A program made the position numbers and the translations under genes. From Bacteroidota bacterium (GTDB lineage Bacteria > Bacteroidota > Ignavibacteria > Kapaibacteriales > UBA2268), in NCBI GenBank assembly GCA_021824625.1, contig JAKAKE010000068.1, positions 1 through 38,990 on the forward strand: DNA of 38,990 nucleotides, read 5' to 3'. How positions within the stretch are numbered: the stretch's first letter is position 1; each line of letters begins with the position of its first letter. This document shows positions 30,746 through 37,310 of the stretch, piece by piece. Under the pieces are notes generated by a model. The model had not been told where the DNA came from. It worked only from the letters and a program-made list of their open reading frames with translations, and did no database searches.

Positions 30746-33001
30746 TTAAAAAAGTGCTTTATTTTCATTAGGAAAACTATCTGGCCAGTTAAATTTTTGA
30801 ATTAAAAGCTTCATAGGTAATGCATAACCGCCAATTGTATTTTGATCCGCAGGCCTATATATCGCTTTTTGATAAGGTAACTTTAAAATATTCTGAATGT
30901 AATCTTTAATATCTTTCTGAGTGAAAATAATTTCACGCGTTGATTTATTATCCATTTCTTTGATCTTATAAAAACATTGCCGTAAATTTATATTCAAACA
31001 TTCATTATGAATATAAACAAAATCAGTTAATTCTTTCTTTTCAAACAAATCTTTAAGATGATCAAAAAATACTTGATAAATATTTGAGTCTCTGGATAAT
31101 TCCTGAAGAAATCCTATCTCTTTTTTTATGTCGTTTTTAAGTTCATCAACATTACCGTAATAATATGGATTATCCCTATTTATAAATCCAAACTCTTTAA
31201 AAAACATAAATACCGAACCATATACTATCGCATAATTTTCAATTATTCGGATATCAATATCCGGAAGTTCTTTGTAAAGTTCATTTTTTAATATATCAAT
31301 AAAATAAATCAACTTATATTCGTTTATTTTTGATAAAATCTGAATAATAAAATTGGAGAATTTTACCTTTTCTTCGAATACTTTGTCAAATAATTCTTTA
31401 TCTTTTTTTATTTCCGAAAATTTGCAATGAACGGTCCTATTCAAAACGGCTTCTCTATTTGGAAGAAATTCCGACATAAAAAGACAACTGGAATTTATTT
31501 TAGCCTTTATAGTTTGAAGCGAATTGTCGGCTTTTGCCCTGGTATATCCCTCATTGTCATATATAGAAATCAAGAATTTATCCTGATCATCATTATTTGC
31601 ATTATATTCATTTACCCGGATTAATAGATTTTTAAAACGTTCAAGATGCCGATAAATGCTTTTTGTTGTCGATGTGTAATTGAATGGAATAATATTCTGA
31701 CAGGCCAGCAATGAAGACATGATATCAGATGCCCGACTTTTGCCTGACTGTGATTGACCAGAAAAAAATAAAAGCGGAAAGCAGCCGAATTTCTTTTGAA
31801 TACTGTCTTTGAACAAAGTTGCAATAGAAAAACCGAACATTTTATGAGCGATATTGCCGTAAAGATTATAAAAATCTTCAAAAAGTTGTCTTAAATCAAT
31901 TTCTTCTTTATTCAAAATAACCTTTTGTTCATTATTCAGGACCGAATAACCGACATCATCGTTTATAAATGCCGTATCATTTTCATCATTCTGATAAAAC
32001 TGTCCTTCCTGGAATATTCCGTTTTCAAACAACCATGTTTTATCGTCTATTTTTCCGATATGAATCGGAGTTTTTATTTCTTTATCGCGATAATTTAATA
32101 CCAAATACCGCTTAAGTGCCTCAAAATCGTATTTATTACCCCAGAAATTGAACTCCCCTTCCCCGGCAATGGCGATCTTGAACTTCTGGACATCAACCCA
32201 ACTGATGTCATTCAATAATTTTGTCTTAGTTTTTTGTCCTTTAAGGATAATTTCCCGAAGACTGGTTGAATTGTTTTTTTCCATTTCTGTGGAATAACGA
32301 CATTTAAGTTCAATAACGAAATCAGAAATCATTTTATTGTCGCCGGTTCCGTCTTTTTTTTCAATATAATAACAATTATCTTTCTCAAAAATATTCGATT
32401 GTGAAGATTGTTTATAATAATCTGTTTTTTCAATTTCTTTTAAAACTTCCTCTTTGGTACAGTTTGAAATATTATACCAATCAGAAAAATCCTTTATTTC
32501 TCCCGGGATCCGGACAAATTTTATTTTTGAGCTATCATTAAAACCTTTGATATGCTTTAGTTTTAATCTGGGTGTATCATCGCTATCAAGCATAAAAATA
32601 TGCTCATATCCATCAGATACAATTATTTGTGTAGTTTTATTTTGTTCAGAAGCAAGACAAAACTCGGTTTCAAGACGGAGTTCTCCTGCAGTAAGCCAGT
32701 CAGTCCGGCCTTCAAAATGCAATATTTTCTTATGTTCAAATGGATTAAAAATTAACTGATGTTTATCATTTTCACCGAAAAAAGCCAGGCCATAAGGTCG
32801 TTTGGAAATCCTGACATTCATTTTCTGGCAGGTATCGAGAGTGTATTTTTTATTAAGATCAACACGGATATCAGTAAGATCTGATTCTTTTATATCCTCA
32901 AAAATATGGTCATCGATATTGATATAAATAAACCGGTTTGCTTTCGGGATATTTTTTCCGATGCATCTGATGTGAACTTGTTTCGTCTTTACATTCTCCA
33001 T
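30746..33001 (-). CDS. Primase-helicase (TOPRIM-like plus SF3/D5-like ATPase)
   Basis: 751 residues from the ATG at 33001, chosen because AAGGA sits six bases upstream; the ATG at 33007 directly abuts that site. The N-terminal region has TOPRIM-like elements: FEGRTDWLTAGEL (E, D of motif I) and FMLDSDD (acidic motif). Around residue 415 is a Walker A, GQSQSGKS, opening a helicase-like domain with later INSSCLFMSEFLPNREAVLNR. No N-terminal zinc ribbon is seen. It would unwind and prime phage DNA. Downstream lie the GTACAGAAA iterons, a natural origin for it. A terminator precedes it (33025-33061). Confidence 0.75.
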   Translation of the reverse strand: MENVKTKQVHIRCIGKNIPKANRFIYINIDDHIFEDIKESDLTDIRVDLNKKYTLDTCQKMNVRISKRPYGLAFFGENDKHQLIFNPFEHKKILHFEGRTDWLTAGELRLETEFCLASEQNKTTQIIVSDGYEHIFMLDSDDTPRLKLKHIKGFNDSSKIKFVRIPGEIKDFSDWYNISNCTKEEVLKEIEKTDYYKQSSQSNIFEKDNCYYIEKKDGTGDNKMISDFVIELKCRYSTEMEKNNSTSLREIILKGQKTKTKLLNDISWVDVQKFKIAIAGEGEFNFWGNKYDFEALKRYLVLNYRDKEIKTPIHIGKIDDKTWLFENGIFQEGQFYQNDENDTAFINDDVGYSVLNNEQKVILNKEEIDLRQLFEDFYNLYGNIAHKMFGFSIATLFKDSIQKKFGCFPLLFFSGQSQSGKSRASDIMSSLLACQNIIPFNYTSTTKSIYRHLERFKNLLIRVNEYNANNDDQDKFLISIYDNEGYTRAKADNSLQTIKAKINSSCLFMSEFLPNREAVLNRTVHCKFSEIKKDKELFDKVFEEKVKFSNFIIQILSKINEYKLIYFIDILKNELYKELPDIDIRIIENYAIVYGSVFMFFKEFGFINRDNPYYYGNVDELKNDIKKEIGFLQELSRDSNIYQVFFDHLKDLFEKKELTDFVYIHNECLNINLRQCFYKIKEMDNKSTREIIFTQKDIKDYIQNILKLPYQKAIYRPADQNTIGGYALPMKLLIQKFNWPDSFPNENKALF

Positions 33002-33024
33002 ATTCATTCCTTATCTCATTCCTA

Positions 33025-33061
33025 AAAAAAAGAATAAAGTGGCAGGGAATGAGGCTGCCAC
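33025..33061 (-). terminator. Terminator before the primase gene
   Basis: On the minus strand GTGGCAG (33061-33055) pairs with CTGCCAC (33045-33039), loop of nine bases, then TTTATTCTTTTTTTT. It lies between the PL-proximal small gene and the primase gene, so PL transcripts must pass it for primase to be made unless another promoter exists. Confidence 0.75.
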
Positions 33062-33178
33062 CTTATCAATCTATTTTAACCGGCATTTCGTATCCGGATA
33101 AAATCATATTTTAAATCCGCTCCGAATTATGTTATAATAAAGTCGCTAAAATCTATTAAAACCAATAAGGAGCGAACC

Positions 33179-33337
33179 ATGAACCAAAAAGAACTTAAAC
33201 TAAAATGCGTTGAACTTGCATTAAGCATTTATCAAAATCAAAAATCTGATAATTCAGGCGAATCTTATACAACCAGAATTATAAATATCGCAAAGGAAAT
33301 TGAGATTTATATCAACTCACCTTTTTCAAAACAATAG
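33179..33337 (+). CDS. 52-residue plus-strand ORF with promoter and ribosome site
   Basis: MNQKELKLKCVELALSIYQNQ..., helical, ending INSPFSKQ. AAGGAG six bases upstream. A TATAAT (33132-33137) with TTTAAA 17 bases before it could be its promoter. It runs against the surrounding operon and its 3' end overlaps the end of the minus-strand gene at 33312. Probably a small regulatory or moron gene; unknown family. Confidence 0.5.
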   Translation: MNQKELKLKCVELALSIYQNQKSDNSGESYTTRIINIAKEIEIYINSPFSKQ

Positions 33338-33551
33338 TAATATCCCTGAAATCCATTTTCATCGTGATATAACCTAATTTCTCCATTTCTCTTATAAAAG
33401 GAATTTGTTGATCCGGTTTCCATGATAAAGCCAATTCGATTTCTTTTTCATTTACTGGATTTATCTTAAATGCAACATGTCTATTATCAAGATCAATGCC
33501 AATATCTTTGATTTTATTTATAATCGTAATGACATCTTTATTGGTAATCAT
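33312..33551 (-). CDS. First gene behind PL, hypothetical
   Basis: 79 residues, strong AGGAGGAAATA ribosome site. Small alpha/beta protein (VAFKINPVNEKEIELALSWKPDQQIPFIREMEKLGYITMKM). No helix-turn-helix, so it is unlikely to be Cro. As the first product from the repressed PL promoter it could be an early regulator or inhibitor. No family recognised. Confidence 0.6.
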   Translation of the reverse strand: MITNKDVITIINKIKDIGIDLDNRHVAFKINPVNEKEIELALSWKPDQQIPFIREMEKLGYITMKMDFRDITIVLKKVS

Positions 33552-33634
33552 TATTTCCTCCTAAAATTCCTTTGACAAAATATCAATAATAATCAAATTT
33601 AATGCCAGCCTTAGCCGATAATTAAATTATCAAA

Positions 33635-33663
33635 TTGATAAAAACTATCGATATATCGTTAAT
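33635..33663 (+). promoter_or_regulatory. Probable repressor promoter overlapping the operator
   Basis: TTGATA (33635-33640), 17-base spacer, GTTAAT (33658-33663), reading toward the repressor gene. The spacer holds the palindrome CGATATATCG, a repressor half-site pair, so the repressor would control its own gene, as lambda PRM does. The -10 is weak. Confidence 0.45.
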
Positions 33664-33689
33664 TATATTAATATATCGTATTTTGTCAA
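33662..33689 (-). promoter_or_regulatory. PL: repressed leftward promoter with operator
   Basis: On the minus strand TTGACA (33689-33684), 16-base spacer, TATAAT (33667-33662). The 19-base block GTTGACAAAATACGATATA is identical to PR at 35814-35832. The operator-like TACGATATA and CGATATATCG motifs lie in the spacer and just downstream. Drives the gene at 33312-33551 and perhaps primase. Confidence 0.8.
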
Positions 33690-33734
33690 CAAAAAAATTA
33701 ATTTAATAAAAAAAAATATTTTTAGGACAGTTAA

Positions 33735-34427
33735 ATGGAATGGAACGATAAAATTGAGACAATAATGCGTGTATGTAAATTAAAACAAAAAGAATTAGCT
33801 GAAATTATCTCCGTTTCACAAGGATATTTAAGCGATATTTTAAATAGCAGATCAAAAAATCCAACTTTTTCTTTTATGTATAATTTAGTTGAAAAATTAA
33901 AAATAAGTCCAGATTGGCTTTTAACCGGCGAGGGATCTATGTTCAAAAATCAGGAAATCTATCTCCAGAAGGATCAGCGCATTATTATTGCTGATACCAA
34001 TATTGAAAGCGATGTTGTTTTGATTTATGGAGGAACTAATAAAGCCTCTGCAGGTACCGGACAGGAATTATTGAATAATTCTTCCGAAAAAGCGATTCCG
34101 ATGCTTGAAAAGTTCATTTTACCGTTTAAAGGGCGGGAAGCCGGCTGGGTGGAAGTAGTCGGGGATTCCATGGTAAATGAAAAGCTGTTTGACGGCGATA
34201 TCGTTATTTATATCAAGGGCCTTATCCGAAATGACGGCATTTATGTCATCCAGTATGCCAATGAAGTTATGGTAAAACGCCTGGAATTCGATCCTATCGA
34301 TAAAAAGATTTATATAAAATCAGCAAATGAAAAGTATGCTTACCGGGATAAAATTGTAAATGCCAATGATGAAAACCTTGTTATTTTGGGAAAAGTCAAA
34401 GCCTGGGCACATCAGCATCCGTATTGA
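33735..34427 (+). CDS. CI/LexA-type phage repressor
   Basis: 230 residues, AGGA seven bases before the ATG. N-terminal helix-turn-helix (about 14-60: LKQKELAEIISVSQGYLSDILN). Linker 70-135 includes SAGTG with the probable Ala106-Gly107 cleavage bond. C-terminal S24 peptidase: nucleophile S145 (VVGDSMVNEKLFDGDIV) and general base K181 (EVMVKRL). It should bind operators at PL and PR, hold the prophage silent, and self-cleave in the host SOS response. AntA (6288-7118) is a likely antagonist. It converges on the small gene at 34433 with only five bases between. Confidence 0.9.
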   Translation: MEWNDKIETIMRVCKLKQKELAEIISVSQGYLSDILNSRSKNPTFSFMYNLVEKLKISPDWLLTGEGSMFKNQEIYLQKDQRIIIADTNIESDVVLIYGGTNKASAGTGQELLNNSSEKAIPMLEKFILPFKGREAGWVEVVGDSMVNEKLFDGDIVIYIKGLIRNDGIYVIQYANEVMVKRLEFDPIDKKIYIKSANEKYAYRDKIVNANDENLVILGKVKAWAHQHPY

Positions 34428-34432
34428 TTATT

Positions 34433-34615
34433 TTATCGAATTATTGTTTGATATTGTGTCTTTTTTTCTAAAGTTTTATCTATAGCAATAGACAAATTAG
34501 TTTCTTTATATTTATTATTGCTATTAATCAATGTTGAATTTATTGGTTGATAAATTACATTAATACACGAATTACTAAAAAGATCAGCTTTTGGTAAATA
34601 ATTTAAAATATCCAT
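34433..34615 (-). CDS. 60-residue gene with its own promoter in the immunity region
   Basis: MDILNYLPKADLFSNSC..., Ser/Asn-rich. AAAGGA seven bases before the ATG. Promoter on the minus strand: TTGATT (34662-34657), 17-base spacer, TATAAT (34639-34634). It runs tail-to-tail with the repressor gene with five bases between, so antisense interference is possible. Unknown family. Confidence 0.55.
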   Translation of the reverse strand: MDILNYLPKADLFSNSCINVIYQPINSTLINSNNKYKETNLSIAIDKTLEKKTQYQTIIR

Positions 34616-34666
34616 AAAAGTATCCTTTCTTTAATTATAATATATATTTTTATTTAAATCAATAAC

Positions 34667-35656
34667 TTATTGCCATCCAGCATAAACTGTTTCCTCAATA
34701 ATTTGGTTCATTATTCCCATTTGTGTCTGAACCTGCATTTCTGATATTTTAACTTTTCTTATCGCTTTGTCTATTTTATTTGTACTTTCAATAATAGCTA
34801 AAATTTGAGTGGCATTAGAAAATCTTGGCATTGATGGCTGTTGAGCTAATAAAATAGATGGATCATAAGGAATGCCTAGTTCCATTTCTTTTATATAATC
34901 TGTATAAAGATCCCAGATTAAATTTTCTACTTTTGATGTTTTATTTATTTGGGATCCTAATAAATTATACGCTTCCGTCGGATAAATTAAATAATCATGT
35001 GATCCTAATTTTTTAGATAAAGTATTTACTATTTTTTTAATTTTTTTATTATCATTTCTATGTTGTTTTAAAAGTTCGGTAGCTAGCATTTCTATTTGTT
35101 GTCTTGTCCTATAAACATCTCCAAGAGATAATGGATGAACTTTTTGAGCTAAAATACTTAATAATGCATTTTTATCTGCATGCCATTCCTTTGTCACTAA
35201 AGATAAATATCCAGCTACACTTTCTACACTTAATGGAATTATTTGCGGCGGAGTTTGAGGATTAAGCTGAACAGCCGGATTTAAAGGCCGGCTTATACTT
35301 GGATCTATAGGACTTAAAGTTGCCCCCTTAGTCATTATTATTTCTTTTGAACCAAGCGCAAATAATGTTCCTGCACTATGGCAACAATCAGGAATTAGAG
35401 TTCCAATATTATTTGAATATTCTCGAAAAAGCCTTGATAATCCAAAAGCCGTTATTATATCGCCTCCATGAGTAAAAATAAAAAGATCAATATTTTTATA
35501 CTGATTATTACCTAATTGATTTACAAATATCGGTAAAATATCTTTTTGCATTTGAGATGATGCATTAGGTCTATCAGATGTTAAATAAGTAAAAACCTTA
35601 GAATCTCTTAATTTCTCTATTTCTTTAATAATTTCAATTCTTTCATTTCGAGCCAT
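34667..35656 (-). CDS. ClpP-like serine protease of the SDH proteinase family
   Basis: 329 residues with features of the serine dehydrogenase proteinase (SDH_sah, ClpP/crotonase fold) family. An FTHGGD oxyanion-type loop (HGG 63-65) is followed by the nucleophile elbow CCHSAGTLFALG (S94) and the SPIDPS acidic element (D118); a helical C-terminal region follows. No signal peptide, so cytosolic. It lies between repressor and PR, transcribed apart from lytic genes, where lysogenic accessory and defence genes usually sit. Ribosome site AAAAGGAG. Substrate unknown. Confidence 0.7.
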   Translation of the reverse strand: MARNERIEIIKEIEKLRDSKVFTYLTSDRPNASSQMQKDILPIFVNQLGNNQYKNIDLFIFTHGGDIITAFGLSRLFREYSNNIGTLIPDCCHSAGTLFALGSKEIIMTKGATLSPIDPSISRPLNPAVQLNPQTPPQIIPLSVESVAGYLSLVTKEWHADKNALLSILAQKVHPLSLGDVYRTRQQIEMLATELLKQHRNDNKKIKKIVNTLSKKLGSHDYLIYPTEAYNLLGSQINKTSKVENLIWDLYTDYIKEMELGIPYDPSILLAQQPSMPRFSNATQILAIIESTNKIDKAIRKVKISEMQVQTQMGIMNQIIEETVYAGWQ

Positions 35657-35814
35657 AATTACTCCTTTTTTTAATTACAAATCATTTATCTAAATATTTC
35701 GTCATTTTTTTAATAAATATTAACATTTTTATTACCGCCATATTTTCACAATTTTTAAAATAATAATAAAATATATTTTTTTTTAAAAAATATAGATATT
35801 TTGTTAATTTTATG

Positions 35815-35842
35815 TTGACAAAATACGATATAGCTATATAAT
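35815..35842 (+). promoter_or_regulatory. PR: repressed rightward promoter with operator
   Basis: TTGACA (35815-35820), 16-base spacer, TATAAT (35837-35842). It shares a 19-base block with PL. TACGATATA overlaps the spacer, and an inverted TATATCGTA lies just after the -10, so repressor would cover the start. It drives the rightward early genes, including recombination and the repeat gene through the contig junction. Confidence 0.85.
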
Positions 35843-35870
35843 ATTAATATATCGTATTTAGGACAAATAT

Positions 35871-36020
35871 ATGTCAGGTTGTTATGGTGGATCAACAGAA
35901 GATCGGTATTTTGAACGAATTCTCAATGATTATCTTGATGAAGATGATGACGACGGCCTGGAACATGTTTCTGATGAAGATGAATCATCAATGTCCTATT
36001 TGACAGAGAAATTTTTATAG
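35871..36020 (+). CDS. Small acidic leader protein (49 residues)
   Basis: MSGCYGGSTEDRYFERILN... then DEDDDDG and a Ser/Asp-rich end, strongly acidic. First gene from PR, leader AGGACA similar to the repressor's. It ends in TAG (36018-36020), which overlaps the 5' end of the tRNA. Small DNA-mimic or inhibitor proteins have such composition; I only infer that. No family assigned. Confidence 0.6.
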   Translation: MSGCYGGSTEDRYFERILNDYLDEDDDDGLEHVSDEDESSMSYLTEKFL

Positions 36021-36090
36021 CGGGATAGTGTACTGGTAACACACCGGGCTCATAACCCGGAACATGCCGGTCCGAATCCGGCTCCCGCGA
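36019..36090 (+). tRNA. tRNA-Met (CAU), initiator-like, somewhat degenerate
   Basis: Cloverleaf: acceptor GCGGGA/TCCCGC (6 bp) with A1-G72 unpaired, D-stem GTGT/ACAC, anticodon stem CCGGG/CCCGG with loop CTCATAA (anticodon CAU), T-stem GCCGG/CCGGC with loop TCCGAAT. Three G-C pairs at the anticodon stem base and the open 1-72 pair are initiator features; a pyrimidine-purine 11-24 pair is not. T-loop position 55 is C instead of U. No encoded CCA. Could be a functional tRNA-fMet variant or a decaying or regulatory tRNA-like element. Confidence 0.65.
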
Positions 36091-36110
36091 ATCCGGCTCC
36101 CGCGAATCCG
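36075..36110 (+). repeat. Tandem duplication of the tRNA 3' end
   Basis: AATCCGGCTCCCGCG occurs at 36075-36089 (inside the tRNA) and again at 36090-36104, followed by AATCCG. The second copy is identical. Confidence 0.9.
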
Positions 36111-36130
36111 ATGTTACTCACAGCATCGGA
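36107..36130 (+). other. Hairpin after the tRNA
   Basis: TCCGATG and CATCGGA form a perfect 7-bp stem with a 10-base loop, first of three hairpins in the PR leader. No T-run follows, so it may be a processing or pausing element. Confidence 0.5.
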
Positions 36131-36142
36131 ACTATCAGCATG

Positions 36143-36185
36143 TGGAATAGCATTTACTGAAATTCAAGGCTATTCCAGTTTTTTT
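36143..36185 (+). terminator. First PR-leader terminator
   Basis: Perfect 9-bp stem TGGAATAGC/GCTATTCCA (36143-36151/36169-36177), then G and seven T (36179-36185). It would stop PR transcripts after the tRNA unless antitermination occurs. Confidence 0.8.
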
Positions 36186-36191
36186 AGGTTA

Positions 36192-36241
36192 CCGGTTGCT
36201 TTACCCTCCCCCACGAGAGAAGTAACCGGCGGCCTTTTTTT
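36192..36241 (+). terminator. Second PR-leader terminator
   Basis: CCGGTTGCTT/AAGTAACCGG (10 bp, one G-U) with an 18-base loop, then CGGCC and seven T from 36235. The five-base gap before the T-run makes it weaker than the first. It lies directly before the ribosome site of the next gene. Confidence 0.6.
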
Positions 36242-36257
36242 CAAAAAGGAGGATGGG

Positions 36258-36404
36258 ATGAAGTGCGGCGCATGTGAAAAACCTATTGAAACCGAATCAG
36301 TCCTCTTTGATAATGTCTATTGCCAGCAATGCTATGAAGACATTTTGGCAAATAGTGAAGATCCAATTATAAATATTTCAGATAAAGAATTAGAGACAAA
36401 GTAA
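36258..36404 (+). CDS. Small zinc-ribbon protein
   Basis: 48 residues from the ATG at 36258 (AAAAAGGAGG upstream; a longer frame from 36111 runs through two terminators and is rejected). CGAC (3-6) and CQQC (22-25) form a zinc knuckle; the C-terminus is acidic. Function unknown. Confidence 0.6.
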   Translation: MKCGACEKPIETESVLFDNVYCQQCYEDILANSEDPIINISDKELETK

Positions 36405-36418
36405 ATGAAGATTTATTC

Positions 36419-36435
36419 GGTATTGTTAATACCGA
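36419..36435 (+). other. Short inverted repeat before the 90-residue gene
   Basis: CGGTATT and AATACCG form a 7-bp stem with a three-base loop, just after the previous stop. A TTTTTT run starts 14 bases later. May be an operator or weak terminator. Confidence 0.35.
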
Positions 36436-36461
36436 TATTGACTAATTTTTTGGAGGTAAAT

Positions 36462-36734
36462 ATGAAAACAAATGAAAGGCTTTACATCGAAAAAAAATGT
36501 CAGGACCATGGAATAAAAATAAACGATACAATCAGCGATCAGGATGCGCTTGTAATGTTATATGAAAAAAACGTAAAAGAAAAAATCACAAATAAATCAA
36601 TTTTCATTGAATGGAAATTGTCAAAAGACGGATTGCCTTATGAGACGGTTTGCGAAATGGAAAGGGAAATTTCAGCGCAATATCTTGCTGCAGTTGAAAA
36701 AGAGAAAGCCGATTCTATTTTATCTTTATGTTAA
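36462..36734 (+). CDS. Hypothetical early protein
   Basis: 90 residues from the ATG at 36462 (GGAGGTAAAT upstream; the in-frame ATG at 36405 lacks a ribosome site). Charged and helical; has YEKNVKEKITNKSIFIEWKLSKDGLPYETVCEMEREISAQYLAAVEKEKADS. No known family. Confidence 0.6.
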   Translation: MKTNERLYIEKKCQDHGIKINDTISDQDALVMLYEKNVKEKITNKSIFIEWKLSKDGLPYETVCEMEREISAQYLAAVEKEKADSILSLC

Positions 36735-36744
36735 GGAGAAGACA

Positions 36745-36831
36745 ATGAAAGGTTATCAATGGTTTTTACTTGTTTTGGTTTGCATTATTTTCTTTACGGG
36801 ATTATTTATGTTTCCTGTCTTTTTCAAGTGA
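36745..36831 (+). CDS. 28-residue membrane peptide
   Basis: Short basic start (MKGYQW), then one hydrophobic helix (FLLVLVCIIFFTGLFMFPVFF). Good ribosome site TAAGGAGAAGAC. Single-helix phage peptides of this size often modulate host membrane proteins; the role here is unknown. Confidence 0.6.
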   Translation: MKGYQWFLLVLVCIIFFTGLFMFPVFFK

Positions 36832-36843
36832 ACGGCGGATAAT

Positions 36844-37044
36844 ATGACGATTAAAGTAAATCTTACTGATAAAGACATTGAAGAACTGGTCAGGACAAAA
36901 AAACTTGAATTGAATGTCGAAATGAAACTTGAAAAGTATTATCCCCCGCTAACTCGGGAAACAGTCAATAAAATAATTGGAATAAAGCCGGCTCCCAAAA
37001 GGAACCGGCAGAAAAACAACCCGGCGTTGCCGGAAAATAAATAA
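36844..37044 (+). CDS. Small basic hypothetical protein
   Basis: 66 residues: MTIKVNLTDKDIEELVRTKKLEL... with PPLTRETVNKIIGIKPAPKRN and a basic Pro/Asn-rich tail. Weak ribosome site GGCGGATA. The tail may contact nucleic acid. No family recognised. Confidence 0.5.
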   Translation: MTIKVNLTDKDIEELVRTKKLELNVEMKLEKYYPPLTRETVNKIIGIKPAPKRNRQKNNPALPENK

Positions 37045-37047
37045 AAA

Positions 37048-37070
37048 AGGCCGAGTAATCGGCTCGGCCT
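37048..37070. terminator. GC-rich hairpin between small early genes
   Basis: Perfect 8-bp stem AGGCCGAG/CTCGGCCT with a 7-base loop. A T-run follows only on the minus strand (A-run on the left), so it is a good minus-strand terminator and at most a weak plus-strand one. Confidence 0.6.
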
Positions 37071-37084
37071 GTTAAGGACAATCT

Positions 37085-37309
37085 ATGGATAGACTACTTG
37101 AAAAAAAGTTAATTGTCAATGACTTTCTTGCTGTCAGGAAGAAAGTTGAAACCGCATTCGGTTCAATGATGCCTACAGACAAGAAAGACAAGATCGTTGA
37201 AAAAGCGATTTTTGCACAACTTGAATATCCTGCATGGGATATGGATAAGTGCATGGCATTCGGATATGAATGTATGTTGCAGGATACTATTACGGATTTG
37301 GAGGAATAA
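37085..37309 (+). CDS. Hypothetical protein before the ATPase gene
   Basis: 74 residues, AAGGA six bases upstream. Helical with MDRLLEKKLIVNDFLAVRKKVETAFG and YPAWDMDKCMAFGYECML. It ends one base before the ATPase ATG, so the two are coupled. No family recognised. Confidence 0.55.
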   Translation: MDRLLEKKLIVNDFLAVRKKVETAFGSMMPTDKKDKIVEKAIFAQLEYPAWDMDKCMAFGYECMLQDTITDLEE

Positions 37310-37310
37310 A

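Noticed and set aside
34433-35656. Classical toxin-antitoxin pair
   Set aside because: The protease and the 60-residue gene have separate promoters and no known toxin or antitoxin motif; kept only as an accessory island.
36111-36257. Coding extension upstream of the zinc-ribbon gene
   Set aside because: The in-frame stretch passes through two hairpin terminators; the strong ribosome site is at 36246-36252, just before the ATG at 36258.
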